Shown: piece by piece, positions 31,359 through 41,472 of the stretch
Numbering within the stretch: position 1 is the stretch's first letter
Layout of the letters: each line of letters starts with the position of its first letter
Assembly: GCF_004353505.1 (NCBI RefSeq)
Contig: NZ_SMNQ01000002.1
Location: 248,001-312,000, forward strand
DNA length: 64,000 bases
Direction: 5' to 3'
From: Streptomyces sp. WAC05374
GTDB taxonomy: Bacteria; Actinomycetota; Actinomycetes; Streptomycetales; Streptomycetaceae
Notes under the pieces: model-generated
What the model was told of the DNA's origin: nothing
Seen by the model: the letters and a program-made list of their open reading frames with translations, nothing else
The model's database searches: none
Made by a program: the position numbers and the translations under genes

Positions 31359-32210
31359 TCAGCTCCCGGTGGGGCTCGCGGGAGCCGGGGAGGCGGGCGG
31401 GGAGGGGAAGGCCGAGCCCGGCTTCTTGCCCTTGTTCGCCTCGGCGACCCACTTCTTCAGGTTCTCGATGGAGATCTGCTCCTTGCCCTTGGTCGGGAAG
31501 ATCGACTCTCCGTTGAGCAGCACGGTGGGCGTGCCCCGGAAGTCGCCGGAGCGGAAGGCCTCGTTGGACTTGTTCACCCAGCCGTCGTGCGTGCCCTCCG
31601 AGACGCAGGAGCGGAAGGCGGAAGTGTCCAGGCCGGGCACCTTCGCGGCCAGCTCGAAGAGCTTGGCGTCCTTGGCGAAGGCGTCGTCCGGCTCCGGCGG
31701 CTGGTTCTGGTAGAGGACGTCGTGGTACGCCACGAACTTGCCGGCGTCCTGGGCGCACGCCGCGGCGTTCGCCGCGTTGAGCGAGCCGCTGCCGCCCATG
31801 TTGCCGTCGATGATCGTGGCGAGGTGGTACTCGACCTTGATCTGTCCGGAGTCGGTCAGCTCGTGGATCGTGTCCCGGACGGCGTTCTCGAACTGGGCGC
31901 AGGCCGGGCAGCGGAAGTCTTCCCAGATGGTGAGCGTCGACGGGGCGTCGGTGGCACCGGCCGGGATGGCGAGTTCGTCCTCGCCGGTGGCACCGGTCGG
32001 GGCGGCGACGGGCCCGGAACCGGAGCTGTCGCTCTTGTCGCCGGTGTTGGCGGCGATGAGGCCGACGACCGTGGCCAGCCCGAGCACGCCGACGACGGCG
32101 GCCGCGACGATCAGCGTGCGCCTGCGCTTGTCGCGGGCCTTCTGCCGCTCGCGTTCCTCCTGGAGCCGTTCTCGGGCGCTCCGCTTCCCTGCACTGTTCT
32201 TGTCGCTCAC
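31359..32210 (-). CDS. Membrane-anchored DsbA-like thioredoxin-fold protein (copy 1)
   Basis: The product has 283 residues from the GTG at 32210. A basic cytoplasmic N-terminus rich in Arg/Lys/Glu (RERLQEERERQKARDKRRR) precedes one membrane helix (about 31-53), so the C-terminal domain is outside. The redox motif is CPAC in WEDFRCPACAQFE, and the cis-Pro loop is GTPTVLLNG. The 4-thioredoxin fold of DsbA-type oxidoreductases fits. It likely oxidises or isomerises disulfides in exported proteins. A paralogue with CPIC lies at 61353-62168. It stands 63 nt after trpA on the same strand. Confidence 0.9.
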   Translation of the reverse strand: MSDKNSAGKRSARERLQEERERQKARDKRRRTLIVAAAVVGVLGLATVVGLIAANTGDKSDSSGSGPVAAPTGATGEDELAIPAGATDAPSTLTIWEDFRCPACAQFENAVRDTIHELTDSGQIKVEYHLATIIDGNMGGSGSLNAANAAACAQDAGKFVAYHDVLYQNQPPEPDDAFAKDAKLFELAAKVPGLDTSAFRSCVSEGTHDGWVNKSNEAFRSGDFRGTPTVLLNGESIFPTKGKEQISIENLKKWVAEANKGKKPGSAFPSPPASPAPASPTGS

Positions 32211-32273
32211 GCCCACAGCAACGAACCGGGGAGGCGCCCGCGCGCCTCCCCGGTCCAGATCCACCCGTACGAG

Positions 32274-33098
32274 CTAAGAAACCTTTGCGGAGCGACGCAC
32301 TCCGCGTGCCAGTTCGCCCGCCAGTTCCCGTACGGCGGCGACGCCGGCCGCGTGGTCGTCGGCGTCGAGCATCCGCTTGACGAAGGCGGAGCCGACGATG
32401 ACCCCGTCGGCGAAGGAGGCGACCTCGGCGGCCTGCTCGGCGTTGGAGACGCCGAGGCCGACGCAGACGGGCAGCTCGGAGGTGGCGCGGGTGCGCCGCA
32501 CCAGGTCGGCGGCCTGTTCGCCGACCGACTCACGGGTGCCGGTGACGCCCATCAGGGACGCGGCGTACACGAAGCCGCTCCCCGCGCGCGTGATGGTGGC
32601 CAGCCGCTCGTCCTTGCTGCTGGGCGCGACGACGAAGACGGTCGCCAGACCGTGCTTCTCGGCGTGCTCCCGCCATACGGCGGACTCCTGGACCGGCAGG
32701 TCGGGCAGGATGCACCCGGCGCCGCCGGCCTCCGCCAGCTCGGCGGTGAAGCGCTCGACGCCGTACCGGTCGATGGGGTTCCAGTACGTCATGACCAGGA
32801 CCGGCTTGCCGGTGGCCCGGTGCGCCTCGCGGACCGTGCGCATCACGTCGGCGATCTTGACGCCGCCGCGCAGCGCGATGTCGTCGGCGGTCTGGATGAC
32901 CGGGCCGTCCAGCACCGGGTCGCTGTGCGGCAGGCCGACCTCGACGATGTCGGCGCCGCCGTCGAAGGCGGCCTTGACGGCCTCGATCCCGCCGTCGACG
33001 GTCGGGAAGCCGGCCGGGAGGTACGCGATCAGCGCGGCCCGGCCCTCGGCCCTGGTCCGCTCCAGGGTGTCGGACAGGAGGTGGATGTTTCCGCTCAC
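32274..33098 (-). CDS. trpA: Tryptophan synthase alpha subunit
   Basis: The product has 274 residues from the GTG at 33098. It cleaves indole-3-glycerol phosphate and channels indole to TrpB. The catalytic Glu and Asp are in [15 protein letters not shown], matching Glu49/Asp60 of the well-studied enzyme, and the [10 protein letters not shown] loop is present. The start overlaps the trpB stop by 4 nt (GTGA), giving near-equal translation of the two subunits. Confidence 0.97.
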   Translation of the reverse strand: MSGNIHLLSDTLERTRAEGRAALIAYLPAGFPTVDGGIEAVKAAFDGGADIVEVGLPHSDPVLDGPVIQTADDIALRGGVKIADVMRTVREAHRATGKPVLVMTYWNPIDRYGVERFTAELAEAGGAGCILPDLPVQESAVWREHAEKHGLATVFVVAPSSKDERLATITRAGSGFVYAASLMGVTGTRESVGEQAADLVRRTRATSELPVCVGLGVSNAEQAAEVASFADGVIVGSAFVKRMLDADDHAAGVAAVRELAGELARGVRRSAKVS

Positions 33099-34408
33099 TT
33101 GGTGCCCCCCTGGATCTCGGTGTCCGTCTGGATCTCGGCGGCGCCGTCGTCGGCGGAGGCGTCGGCCTCGACCGGGGCGGCGTCGGTGTCGTACAGGCCG
33201 AAGTACCGTGCGGCGGTGTCCATGTCCTTGTCGCCGCGCCCGGACAGGTTGACCACGACGAGGCCGTCCTCGCCGAGCTCCTGGCCGAGCTCCAGGGCGC
33301 CGGCCAGCGCGTGCGCCGACTCGATGGCCGGGATGATGCCCTCGGTGCGCGACAGCAGGCGCAGGGCCTGCATGGCCGCGTCGTCGGTGACCGCGCGGTA
33401 CTCGCCGCGGCCGCTGTCCTTGAGGTACGCGTGCTCCGGGCCGATGCCCGGGTAGTCGAGGCCGGCGGAGATCGAGTACGGCTCGGTGATCTGGCCCTCG
33501 TCGTCCTGGAGGACGTAGGAGCGGGAGCCGTGCAGGATGCCGGGCTCGCCGACGGTGAGCGTGGCCGCGTGCTCGCCGGTCTCGACGCCGTGCCCGGCGG
33601 GCTCGCAGCCGACCAGACGGACGCCGGTGTCGGGGATGAACGCGTGGAAGAGGCCGATGGCGTTGGAGCCGCCGCCGACGCACGCGACGACCGCGTCGGG
33701 CAGGCGGCCGGCCCGCTCCAGGATCTGGCGGCGGGCCTCGACCCCGATGACGCGGTGGAAGTCGCGGACCATGGCCGGGAAGGGGTGGGGTCCGGCGACG
33801 GTGCCGAAGAGGTAGTGCGTGCGGTCGACGTTGGCCACCCAGTCGCGGAACGCCTCGTTGATGGCGTCCTTGAGGGTGCGGCTGCCGGACTTGACCGGGA
33901 TGACCTCGGCGCCGAGCATCCGCATCCGGGCCACGTTCAGGGCCTGGCGCTGAGTGTCGATCTCGCCCATGTAGATGGTGCATTCGAGGCCGAACAGGGC
34001 GCAGGCGGTGGCGGTGGCGACGCCGTGCTGTCCGGCGCCGGTCTCGGCGATGACCCGGGTCTTGCCCATCCGCTTGGTCAGCAGGGCCTGGCCCAGCACA
34101 TTGTTGATCTTGTGCGAGCCGGTGTGGTTGAGGTCCTCGCGCTTGAGGAAGACACGGGCACCGCCCGCGTGCCGGGCGAACCGGGGCACCTCGGTGAGGG
34201 AACTCGGGCGGCCGGTGTAGTTGACCAGCAGGTCGTCGAGCTCGGCCGCGAACGCGGGGTCGTTCTTGGCCTTCTCGTACTCGACGGCCACCTCGTCGAC
34301 CGCGGCGACGAGCGCCTCGGGGATGAACTTGCCGCCGTAGGCACCGAAGTAGCCCTCGGTGGTCGGGACCTGGCCCTCGGGGTCGGGAATGAAGAACTCG
34401 CTGGGCAT
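33095..34408 (-). CDS. trpB: Tryptophan synthase beta subunit
   Basis: The product has 437 residues from the ATG at 34408, preceded by GAGGAG. It condenses indole with serine using PLP. The PLP-lysine motif HTGSHKINN, the ETGAGQHG segment and the phosphate loop GGGSNAIG are all intact. Compared with the usual 395-410 residues it carries a C-terminal acidic extension ([21 protein letters not shown]). The 5' region to trpM is a 225-nt gap with a strong hairpin immediately upstream of the ribosome-binding site. Confidence 0.97.
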   Translation of the reverse strand: MPSEFFIPDPEGQVPTTEGYFGAYGGKFIPEALVAAVDEVAVEYEKAKNDPAFAAELDDLLVNYTGRPSSLTEVPRFARHAGGARVFLKREDLNHTGSHKINNVLGQALLTKRMGKTRVIAETGAGQHGVATATACALFGLECTIYMGEIDTQRQALNVARMRMLGAEVIPVKSGSRTLKDAINEAFRDWVANVDRTHYLFGTVAGPHPFPAMVRDFHRVIGVEARRQILERAGRLPDAVVACVGGGSNAIGLFHAFIPDTGVRLVGCEPAGHGVETGEHAATLTVGEPGILHGSRSYVLQDDEGQITEPYSISAGLDYPGIGPEHAYLKDSGRGEYRAVTDDAAMQALRLLSRTEGIIPAIESAHALAGALELGQELGEDGLVVVNLSGRGDKDMDTAARYFGLYDTDAAPVEADASADDGAAEIQTDTEIQGGTK

Positions 34409-34424
34409 GCGACATGCTCCTCTA

Positions 34425-34445
34425 CGGGGGCGGCGTCCGCCCCCG
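34425..34445 (-). promoter_or_regulatory. Hairpin just upstream of the trpB ribosome-binding site
   Basis: CGGGGGCGG and CCGCCCCCG form a 9-bp stem around a 3-nt loop, ending about 5 nt before GAGGAG of trpB on the minus strand. It could be an RNA processing or attenuation element in the untranslated stretch 34409-34633, which otherwise shows no gene. Confidence 0.5.
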
Positions 34446-34633
34446 GAATGTCTCGGCTTGACGGTGGTCACGGTGTGCGCCGGCGCCACCGGACGACCGC
34501 TGCCGGCCCGTCGTCCCGCCCGCGTGTCGCGGGGCCGCGAGGTGCGGTCCGCAGGGGTGCGGTACCGCACGGTGCGGGCCGCGGGGAGCGGTCCGTGACG
34601 TGGTCCGCGGGGAGCGGGACGGGAGGCTGGTGG

Positions 34634-35023
34634 TCAGCGGTGGCGGAGGCGCGCGGTGCGCGCGCGCCATCGCATGCCGTTGACCTGGCCGGGTTCGTCG
34701 CCGATGACGTAGCGGACGCGGCGCCCGTGCACGCGGCGCGCCGGGGCGCGGCAGCCGCGCGGGCGGCAGCCCCGGGCCAGCCGGGCGTACGGGTCGCGGG
34801 ACGCCAGGGTGTCCGTGGCCGGAGCGGCCAGGTACGCGCGCGTGGAGCCCGTGCCGGGCCGGTTCGGGGCCGGGATGCCGAGGGCGGCACCGGGGCCCTG
34901 GTACGCGCGCGTGAAGCCGTCCGCCGGGCCGGCGCCCGTGCACACGTCCACGCCGGACGTCCGCGCCGGGCGCGGGGGCGTCCGGTGCGGCGTCGTGGCG
35001 GCGACGGTGCGGGCGGCGGTCAT
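34634..35023 (-). CDS. trpM: Tryptophan biosynthesis modulator TrpM, extended
   Basis: The product has 129 residues. The C-terminal part (YARLARGCRPRGCRAPARR, then VRYVIGDEPGQVNGMRWR) matches what I remember of streptomycete TrpM, a small basic protein of about 60 residues between trpC and trpB in S. coelicolor that modulates Trp synthesis. Here an N-terminal extension of about 75 residues carries two similar units (FTRAYQGPG, STRAYLAAP). The ATG at 35023 lies 9 nt after the trpC stop. An internal start giving the short form is possible. The mechanism is not evident from sequence. Confidence 0.75.
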   Translation of the reverse strand: MTAARTVAATTPHRTPPRPARTSGVDVCTGAGPADGFTRAYQGPGAALGIPAPNRPGTGSTRAYLAAPATDTLASRDPYARLARGCRPRGCRAPARRVHGRRVRYVIGDEPGQVNGMRWRARTARLRHR

Positions 35024-35032
35024 GGGTAGGGC

Positions 35033-35842
35033 TCAGCCCCGTCCGTGCCGGAGGGCCGGGTGGGCGCCGGCGGCGACCAGGTCGGCCACCGCCGACTTGG
35101 GGTCGCGGCCGGTGACCAGGGACTCGCCGACGAGTACCGCGTCGGCGCCCGCGTTGGCGTAGGCGATCAGGTCGTGCGGGCCGCGGATGCCGGACTCGGC
35201 GATCTTCACGATGCCGGAGGGGATCTCGGGGCCGACCCGCTCGAAGGTGGAGCGGTCCACCTTGAGGGTCTTGAGGTTGCGCGCGTTGACGCCGATGACG
35301 CGGGCGCCCGCGTCGACGGCCCGCTCGACCTCTTCCTCGTCGTGCACCTCGACCAGCGGGGTGAGGCCGATGGACTCGGCCCGCTCGATCAGCGACTCCA
35401 GGGCGGGCTGCTCCAGCGCGGCCACGATCAGGAGCGCGAGGTCGGCGCCGTACGCCCTGGCTTCCCAGAGCTGGTACGCGGTGACGATGAAGTCCTTGCG
35501 CAGGACCGGGATGTCGACCTTGGCACGCACCGCTTCGAGATCGGCGAGGGAGCCGCCGAAGCGCCGCTGCTCGGTCAGTACGGAGATGACGGCGGCGCCG
35601 CCCGCTTCGTAGTCCGCGGCGAGCCCGGCGGGGTCCGCGATCGCGGCGAGCGCGCCCTTGGAGGGGCTGGAACGCTTCACCTCGCAGATGACCTTGACGC
35701 CGTCGCCGCGCAGCGCGGCGGCGCCGTCCTTGGCCTGGGGCGCCTTGGCGGCCCGCTCCTTGAGCTCGTCGAGGGACACCCGCGCCTGTCGCTCTGCGAG
35801 GTCGGCGCGAACGCCTTCGATGATCTCGTCGAGCACACTCAC
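35033..35842 (-). CDS. trpC: Indole-3-glycerol phosphate synthase
   Basis: The product has 269 residues from the GTG at 35842 ([15 protein letters not shown], the usual streptomycete start), with AAGGGGG upstream. It closes the indole ring of CdRP. Catalytic and phosphate-binding motifs are intact: [27 protein letters not shown] and the SGIRGP loop. It heads the trpC-trpM-trpB-trpA run. TACCAT about 40-50 nt upstream could be a -10. Confidence 0.96.
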   Translation of the reverse strand: MSVLDEIIEGVRADLAERQARVSLDELKERAAKAPQAKDGAAALRGDGVKVICEVKRSSPSKGALAAIADPAGLAADYEAGGAAVISVLTEQRRFGGSLADLEAVRAKVDIPVLRKDFIVTAYQLWEARAYGADLALLIVAALEQPALESLIERAESIGLTPLVEVHDEEEVERAVDAGARVIGVNARNLKTLKVDRSTFERVGPEIPSGIVKIAESGIRGPHDLIAYANAGADAVLVGESLVTGRDPKSAVADLVAAGAHPALRHGRG

Positions 35843-35957
35843 GCGAGAGGCCCCCTTCCACGACGGTGATGTTGGATCAGGATCAGTCACCTTGATGGTA
35901 TCCGCACCGGGGCCGAGAGTCCTCATCCGGCTGACCGCACCGCTGTGAGCTGGGGTT

Positions 35958-36521
35958 TCACGGAGCGAGCGCGGAGCCGAACGGAAGGTTCCGGACGACC
36001 GAGAAGACCGCCAGCAGGGCGCCCGCGGACCACCACCAGACGGGTGGGAGGGTGATCCGCACGGGCAGTCCCCGCGCGGCGCGCGCCAGCCAGTACACGA
36101 TTCCCACCGCGAAGACCAGGTACCCGGCGACGGCGGCCGCGTTGGCGCCGAGCGCGGTGACCAGGTCGCCGTGGATGAAGGCGTGGGCGCTGCGCAGGCC
36201 GCCGCAGCCGGGGCAGAGGATGCCGGTGAAGCGGAACAGGGGGCAGACGGGGTAGTGCCCGGGCTCGTTGGGATCGACCGCGCCGACGTACGCGAACGCC
36301 CCCGCGACCGCCGCCAGGGCCGCCAGGGGCGGCGCGATCCGCCGCCCGGGCGACCGCGGCGCTCTGCCGGCCACCCAGCCGGCCGGCCCGGCGTGCGGGC
36401 CCGGGGGCGGGCCGACCGGTGGGGGCGGGAGGCCAGGGGCCGAGGGGGCGGGGCCCGGGGGCGCGGGGGCGGGGGTGGCGGGCGGCGGCTCGGGGGTCAC
36501 CGGGTGATTGTCGCCGGTCAT
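35958..36521 (-). CDS. DUF2752 membrane protein
   Basis: The product has 187 residues. A Pro/Gly/Ala-rich cytoplasmic N-terminus of about 60 residues precedes three or four membrane helices. The DUF2752 signature [19 protein letters not shown], with its CxGC cysteines, is followed by HAFIHGD. The function of the family is unknown. It lies 115 nt upstream of trpC on the same strand, within a run of small membrane proteins between trpE and trpC that is, from memory, conserved in Streptomyces. Confidence 0.88.
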   Translation of the reverse strand: MTGDNHPVTPEPPPATPAPAPPGPAPSAPGLPPPPVGPPPGPHAGPAGWVAGRAPRSPGRRIAPPLAALAAVAGAFAYVGAVDPNEPGHYPVCPLFRFTGILCPGCGGLRSAHAFIHGDLVTALGANAAAVAGYLVFAVGIVYWLARAARGLPVRITLPPVWWWSAGALLAVFSVVRNLPFGSALAP

Positions 36522-36582
36522 ACGGAAAGGCGCAGCCCGGCTCGTGCCGGACCGCGCCCCGTGTCGCGATGTGCCCCGGTGG

Positions 36583-36855
36583 TCAGGCGTGGACGTCCGC
36601 GCGGGCCGTCTCCGGGGTGTGGTCCTTGCGGGCGGCTTCCTCGCGCGCCCGGACGAGGGCGGGCGACTCCTTCTTGCCCAGACCGGCGAGCTTCATGGCA
36701 CCACCGACCACGGCGCCGAGCAGGATGACGGCGCAGCCCGCCCAGAAGCCGAACGGGTTGTCCGCCACCATGAAGACACCGGCGACGCAGAAGCCGATGA
36801 AGGAGATGATGACACCGGTCCAGGCGGCCGGGGTGTGTCCATGGTCGCTGGCCAT
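36583..36855 (-). CDS. HGxxPAAW motif membrane protein
   Basis: The product has 90 residues from the ATG at 36855, with GAGGAG upstream. The eponymous motif HGHTPAAW is at residues 5-12, followed by two membrane helices (GVIISFIGFCVAGVFMV and FWAGCAVILLGAVVGGAM) and a charged cytoplasmic tail. This actinobacterial family has no known function. Its place next to a TIGR02234 protein and trpE suggests a link to the trp region, possibly only by conserved gene order. Confidence 0.9.
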   Translation of the reverse strand: MASDHGHTPAAWTGVIISFIGFCVAGVFMVADNPFGFWAGCAVILLGAVVGGAMKLAGLGKKESPALVRAREEAARKDHTPETARADVHA

Positions 36856-36953
36856 GAATTGCTCCTCGTTGATGTTGCTCGGTTAGGGCCCCGCCGGGGT
36901 GCGGACGCTCAGCCGACATTGTCCCGCACGCGCGCGTGCGGCGTGATCCGGGG

Positions 36954-37619
36954 TCACCCTCGCGGGTCGGTCGGGTCCTCCCCGCGGTCCAGGGCCTTCC
37001 ACAGGTCCTCGGGCCGCTCCGGGTCGGCGGAGGCGGCCGCCGCCGGCCCCCGCCCGCGCGGGCGGGGGCCGCCGTCGCGCTCGTACCGCCCGGACATGGA
37101 GGGCCAGGTCCGGCCGTGGCGGAGGGCGAGCAGTCCGGCGAGAAGGATCAGCAGGGCGCCGACGGCCGTCACATAGGGCCACGGCGTGTGCGTGAGGGCG
37201 CCGACACGGGCGGCGGCGTCACCGGTGGTGGAGGCGGCCTTCTCGTCGAGCGCCGCGCTGTCGGAGGCGCCCAGGCAGGCGGCGACGGCCGCGCCGGCGC
37301 CGCTCAGGGTGAGCAGCAGCGACACCACGAGCCGGCCGGCGCGGCGTACCGCGAAGACGGCGACGAGGGCCGCGAGGCCCACGATGGCGAGCGCGGTCGG
37401 TACGCCGGTGACGTCGCCGCCCGCCGCGTCCAGCGGTACGGTGCCGCCGCCGACCGCGACCGTGCCCTCGGCCCAGGTCTGCCCCGAGGCGAGCAGCACC
37501 ACGGCCGCGCCCACGGCGCCGAGGAAGAGGGCGGAGGCGAGGCTGCGGCGGCCGCCCGAAGGGGCCGCCGTCTCGTCCGAACGGGTGGCACGGGGCTGGG
37601 GTACGGATGCGGCACTCAC
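36954..37619 (-). CDS. Trp-operon-associated membrane protein (TIGR02234)
   Basis: The product has 221 residues with four hydrophobic helices (about 25-45, 72-90, 97-117, 150-170), an LLASGQTWAEG segment typical of the family, and a basic/acidic cytoplasmic tail ending PEDLWKALDRGEDPTDP. The family is found beside trp genes in actinobacteria. No biochemical role is established to my knowledge. The start lies 22 nt after the trpE stop, so the genes are cotranscribed. Confidence 0.88.
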   Translation of the reverse strand: MSAASVPQPRATRSDETAAPSGGRRSLASALFLGAVGAAVVLLASGQTWAEGTVAVGGGTVPLDAAGGDVTGVPTALAIVGLAALVAVFAVRRAGRLVVSLLLTLSGAGAAVAACLGASDSAALDEKAASTTGDAAARVGALTHTPWPYVTAVGALLILLAGLLALRHGRTWPSMSGRYERDGGPRPRGRGPAAAASADPERPEDLWKALDRGEDPTDPRG

Positions 37620-37641
37620 GCCACCACTATCCCTTATGGGG

Positions 37642-39129
37642 TCATGCGCCGCTCATCCGGTTGGCGGTGTGCACCGCGCGCAGGACGGCGGCCGCCTTGT
37701 TGCGGCACTCGGTGTCCTCGGCGACCGGGTCGGAGTCGGCGACCACCCCGGCGCCGGCCTGGACGTACGCCGTGCCGTCCCGCAGGAGGGCGGTGCGGAT
37801 GGCGATGGCCGTGTCGGAGTCGCCGGCGAAGTCGAGGTAGCCGACGCAGCCGCCGTACAGGCCGCGCCGGGTCGGTTCGAGCTCCTCGATGATCTGCATG
37901 GCGCGCGGCTTGGGCGCGCCGGAGAGGGTGCCGGCGGGGAAGCAGGCGGTCAGGACGTCGAAGGCCGTGCGGCCCTCGGCGACGCGGCCGGTGACGGTCG
38001 AGACGATGTGCATGACGTGCGAGTACCGCTCGATCGACATGAAGTCGACGACCTCGACGGAGCCGGGCTCGCAGACCCGGCCGAGGTCGTTGCGGCCGAG
38101 GTCGACGAGCATCAGGTGCTCGGCCCGCTCCTTGGGGTCGGCGATCAGCTCGTCGGCGAGCGCCTGGTCCTCCTGCGGGGTGGCGCCACGCGGGCGGGTG
38201 CCGGCGATGGGGTGCACCATGGCGTGCCCGTCCTCGACCTTGACCAGGGCTTCCGGGCTGGACCCGACGACGTCGAAGCCGTCGAACCGGAAGAGGTACA
38301 TGTACGGGGACGGGTTGGTGGCCCGCAGCACCCGGTAGACGTCCAGGGCGCTCGCCGTGCAGGGGGTCTCGAAGCGCTGGGAGGGCACCACCTGGAAGGC
38401 CTCGCCGGCGCGGATGCGCTCCTTGATGTCCTCGACGGCCTCCTGGTAGGCCGGGCCGCCCCACAGGGCGGTGTACGGCGGGAGTTCGGAGGGCGGCAGG
38501 GCGGCGGGCTCGGTCGCGAGGGGCTCGGCCAGGTCGGCCGCCATGGCGTCGAGGCGGGCGACGGCGTCCGCGTACGCCTCGTCGACGCCGGTGTCGAGGT
38601 CGTTGTGGTTGATGGCGTTGGCGATGAGCATCACCGTGCCGTCCCAGTGGTCGAGCACGGCGAGGTCCGAGGTGAGCAGCATGGTCAGCTCGGGCAGGCG
38701 GAGGTCGTCGGTGCCGTGGTCGCCGATGCGCTCCAGGCGGCGCACGATGTCGTAGCCGAGGTAGCCGACCATGCCGCCGGTGAAGGGCGGCATCCCGGAG
38801 GCGAGGTCCCTGGGGGTGTGGAGGGCCTCCACGGTGGCGCGCAGCGCCTGCAGCGGGTCGCCGTCCACGGGCACGCCGACGGGCGGGGTGCCGAGCCAGT
38901 GGGCCCGTCCGTCCCGGGCGGTGAGGGTGGCGGCGCTGCGGACGCCGATGAAGGAGTACCGCGACCAGGAGCGGCCGTTCTCGGCGGACTCGAGCAGGAA
39001 GGTGCCGGGGCGTTCGGCGGCGAGCTTGCGGTAGAGGCCGACCGGGGTGTCGCCGTCCGCGAGGAGGCGGCGGCTGACGGGGATGACGCGGCGGTCGGCC
39101 GCCAGCTTGCGGAAGGTCTCGAGATCCAT
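37642..39129 (-). CDS. trpE: Anthranilate synthase component I
   Basis: The product has 495 residues from the ATG at 39129, with GGAAAG upstream. It converts chorismate to anthranilate with ammonia from a TrpG partner, which is not in this window. Feedback Trp-site residues are present (LLESAE), as are [19 protein letters not shown] and [19 protein letters not shown]. It is a stand-alone component I, not a TrpEG fusion. It follows hisI by 5 nt. No leader peptide with Trp codons is seen because hisI abuts upstream. Confidence 0.96.
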   Translation of the reverse strand: MDLETFRKLAADRRVIPVSRRLLADGDTPVGLYRKLAAERPGTFLLESAENGRSWSRYSFIGVRSAATLTARDGRAHWLGTPPVGVPVDGDPLQALRATVEALHTPRDLASGMPPFTGGMVGYLGYDIVRRLERIGDHGTDDLRLPELTMLLTSDLAVLDHWDGTVMLIANAINHNDLDTGVDEAYADAVARLDAMAADLAEPLATEPAALPPSELPPYTALWGGPAYQEAVEDIKERIRAGEAFQVVPSQRFETPCTASALDVYRVLRATNPSPYMYLFRFDGFDVVGSSPEALVKVEDGHAMVHPIAGTRPRGATPQEDQALADELIADPKERAEHLMLVDLGRNDLGRVCEPGSVEVVDFMSIERYSHVMHIVSTVTGRVAEGRTAFDVLTACFPAGTLSGAPKPRAMQIIEELEPTRRGLYGGCVGYLDFAGDSDTAIAIRTALLRDGTAYVQAGAGVVADSDPVAEDTECRNKAAAVLRAVHTANRMSGA

Positions 39130-39134
39130 GTCGG

Positions 39135-39485
39135 CTACTTTCCCAGCGGGAGGACGTCGGCGTCGAAGCAGGTCCGGGCGCCGGTGTGGCAGGCGGCCCC
39201 CACCTGGTCGACCTTGACCAGGACGGTGTCGGCGTCGCAGTCGAGGGCGACGGACTTGACGTGCTGGACGTGACCGGAGGTGTCGCCCTTGACCCAGTAC
39301 TCCTGGCGGCTGCGGGACCAGTAGGTGCAGCGGCCGGTGGTGAGCGTGCGGTGGAGGGCCTCGTCGTCCATCCATCCCAGCATGAGCACCTCGCCGGTGT
39401 CGTACTGCTGGGCGATGGCCGGGACCAGCCCGTCGGGGCTGCGCTTGAGACGGGCGGCGATGGCCGGGTCAAGGTTGCTGGTCAT
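39135..39485 (-). CDS. hisI: Phosphoribosyl-AMP cyclohydrolase
   Basis: The product has 116 residues, a stand-alone cyclohydrolase without the HisE domain. It opens the adenine ring of PR-AMP in histidine synthesis. Metal and active-site motifs are visible: [33 protein letters not shown] and [12 protein letters not shown]. The start at 39485 lacks a clear ribosome-binding site. It is cotranscribed with trpE and separated from the main his operon by two plus-strand genes. Confidence 0.96.
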   Translation of the reverse strand: MTSNLDPAIAARLKRSPDGLVPAIAQQYDTGEVLMLGWMDDEALHRTLTTGRCTYWSRSRQEYWVKGDTSGHVQHVKSVALDCDADTVLVKVDQVGAACHTGARTCFDADVLPLGK

Positions 39486-39556
39486 GTGGCCATTGTGCCG
39501 TGACGGCGGGGGCTCGCCGGTGGTGCGTCCACTGGGCGGACCGTGGGGTGCGGCCG

Positions 39557-39562
39557 TACGCT
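39557..39562 (+). promoter_or_regulatory. Candidate -10 (TACGCT) for a leaderless gene
   Basis: TACGCT ends 7 nt before the ATG at 39570, with no ribosome-binding site between them. Confidence 0.45.
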
Positions 39563-39569
39563 GGCGTCC

Positions 39570-40205
39570 ATGTCGACCCATGCCAAGCGTGAACGGCTCC
39601 TGCTCGCCGACCTCTTGGAGGCCGCGGGCGCCGATGCGATGACCCTGTGCGAGGGGTGGAAGACCCGCGATCTGGCGGCCCATGTGGTGGTGCGGGAGCG
39701 CCGCCCGGACGCGGCGGCGGGGATACTGCTGAGCCCGTTGCGCGGGCGCCTGGAACAGGTGCAGGCGGAGTTCGCGTCGAAGCCGTACGAGGAGCTGATC
39801 CACCTGATCCGGACGGGCCCGCCGCGTATGTCGCCGTACGCGATCAAGCAGGTCGACGAGGGCGCCAACACGGTCGAGTTCTATGTGCACGCGGAGGACG
39901 TGCGGCGGGCGCAGAAGGGCTGGACGGCCCGGGAGCTGGACCCGGTCTTCGCGGACGCGCTGTGGCTGCGGCTGGAGAAGGCGGCCCGCATGCTGTGCCG
40001 TAAGGTGCCGGTGGGCCTGGTGCTGCGCCGCCCCAACGGTCAGACGGTGGTGGCGCACCGGGGTTCGCCGGTGGTGACGGTGACGGGTGAGCCGGGGGAG
40101 CTGACGATGTTCGTCTTCGGCCGCCAGGACGCGGCGGACGTCGAGATCGACGGCGACAAGGACGCCGTGGAGCGGCTGCACGGGACCAAGCAGCTCGGGA
40201 TCTGA
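39570..40205 (+). CDS. TIGR03085-family metal-binding protein (DinB/maleylpyruvate isomerase-like)
   Basis: The product has 211 residues. The fold resembles the mycothiol-dependent maleylpyruvate isomerase/DinB four-helix bundle: an N-terminal helix, then [21 protein letters not shown] with its metal-binding His, and the [14 protein letters not shown] motif with a further His. A beta-rich C-terminal domain follows ([21 protein letters not shown]). The family uses a divalent metal and possibly mycothiol, and the substrate is unknown. It is predicted to be expressed from a leaderless transcript. Confidence 0.85.
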   Translation: MSTHAKRERLLLADLLEAAGADAMTLCEGWKTRDLAAHVVVRERRPDAAAGILLSPLRGRLEQVQAEFASKPYEELIHLIRTGPPRMSPYAIKQVDEGANTVEFYVHAEDVRRAQKGWTARELDPVFADALWLRLEKAARMLCRKVPVGLVLRRPNGQTVVAHRGSPVVTVTGEPGELTMFVFGRQDAADVEIDGDKDAVERLHGTKQLGI

Positions 40206-40310
40206 GCCGGGGCCGCCGGGGAGGGCCGGGGCCGCCCGGGAGGGCTCGGGGAGCCGCTGTCGGTGGCCGCGGGCATCATCGAAGTACGCGGCTCTCCCGG
40301 GAGGCGGACC

Positions 40311-40697
40311 ATGCTCAAGATCGCGATGACCAGCGTGTACGTGGACGACGAGGAGAAGGCCCACGCCTTCTACACGGACGTGCTCGGCTTCCGGACCCGC
40401 ACGGACCTGGACCTGGGTGGGGCCCGCTTCATCACGGTGGCCGCGCCCGGGCAGGACGTGGAGCTGCTGCTGGAGCCCGGCGACAGCCCGCTCGCGGAGC
40501 AGTACCGCGAGGGGCTGCGGGAGGCTGGGCTGCCGTGCATCGTCCTCGGCGTCGACGACCTGGCGGGCGAGTACGAGCGGCTGAGCGGGCTGGGTGTGCG
40601 GTTCACGCAGCCGCCCACGGAGCAGGGGCCGGTGCTGACGGCCGTGCTGGACGACACGGTCGGCAACCTCGTACAGCTCACCCAGCCGCTCGGCTGA
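40311..40697 (+). CDS. VOC (glyoxalase/bleomycin resistance) family protein
   Basis: The product has 128 residues from the ATG at 40311, with GGGAGG upstream. It shows two beta-alpha-beta-beta-beta units: [19 protein letters not shown] in the first, and [16 protein letters not shown] to [13 protein letters not shown] in the second. A Glu in DVELLLEP could be a metal ligand. VOC proteins range from glyoxalases to dioxygenases and drug-binding proteins, so the function here is open. It converges with hisF, with only 10 nt between the stops. Confidence 0.85.
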   Translation: MLKIAMTSVYVDDEEKAHAFYTDVLGFRTRTDLDLGGARFITVAAPGQDVELLLEPGDSPLAEQYREGLREAGLPCIVLGVDDLAGEYERLSGLGVRFTQPPTEQGPVLTAVLDDTVGNLVQLTQPLG

Positions 40698-40707
40698 GCC
40701 CGGGGGG

Positions 40708-41472
40708 TCAGCGGACCGGGTGGCCCGCCTCGCGCAGGGCGCCCTTCACCTCGGAGATCCGCAGGTCGCCGAAGTGGAAGACGGACGCCGCGAGGACCGC
40801 GTCCGCGCCGGCGTCGATCGCGGGCGGGAAGTGGGCGAGCCGGCCCGCGCCGCCCGAGGCGATCACCGGGACGCCGACGTGCTTGCGCACGGCGGCGATC
40901 ATCTCGGTGTCGTAGCCGTCCTTGGTGCCGTCGGCGTCCATCGAGTTGAGCAGGATCTCCCCCGCGCCCAGCTCGGCGGCCCGGTGCGCCCATTCGACGG
41001 CGTCGATGCCGGTGCCCCGGCGGCCGCCGTGCGTGGTGACCTCGTAGCCGGAGGGCGTGCCGGCGTCGGTGCGGCGGGCGTCCACCGACAGGACCAGCAC
41101 CTGGCGGCCGAAGCGCTCGGCGATCTCCTGGATCAGCTCCGGCCGGGCGATGGCCGCCGTGTTGACGCCGACCTTGTCCGCGCCGGCGCGCAGCAGCTTG
41201 TCGACGTCCTCGGCGCTGCGCACGCCGCCGCCGACGGTCAGCGGGATGAACACCTGCTCGGCGGTGCGGCGCACCACGTCGTAGGTGGTCTCCCGGTTGC
41301 CGGACGAGGCGGTGATGTCGAGGAAGGTCAGCTCGTCGGCGCCCTCGGCGTCGTACAGCTTGGCCATCTCGACGGGGTCGCCCGCGTCGCGCAGGTTCTG
41401 GAAGTTGACGCCCTTGACGACCCGGCCGTTGTCCACGTCCAGGCAGGGGATGACTCGGACCGCGAGGGTCAT
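40708..41472 (-). CDS. hisF: Imidazole glycerol phosphate synthase cyclase subunit
   Basis: The product has 254 residues. It uses ammonia from HisH to form imidazole glycerol phosphate and AICAR. The catalytic Asp residues are in [13 protein letters not shown] (near 11) and LSVDARR (near 130), and the TIM-barrel phosphate loops ([13 protein letters not shown]) are intact. The start overlaps the RidA-like gene's stop by 4 nt. Confidence 0.97.
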   Translation of the reverse strand: MTLAVRVIPCLDVDNGRVVKGVNFQNLRDAGDPVEMAKLYDAEGADELTFLDITASSGNRETTYDVVRRTAEQVFIPLTVGGGVRSAEDVDKLLRAGADKVGVNTAAIARPELIQEIAERFGRQVLVLSVDARRTDAGTPSGYEVTTHGGRRGTGIDAVEWAHRAAELGAGEILLNSMDADGTKDGYDTEMIAAVRKHVGVPVIASGGAGRLAHFPPAIDAGADAVLAASVFHFGDLRISEVKGALREAGHPVR

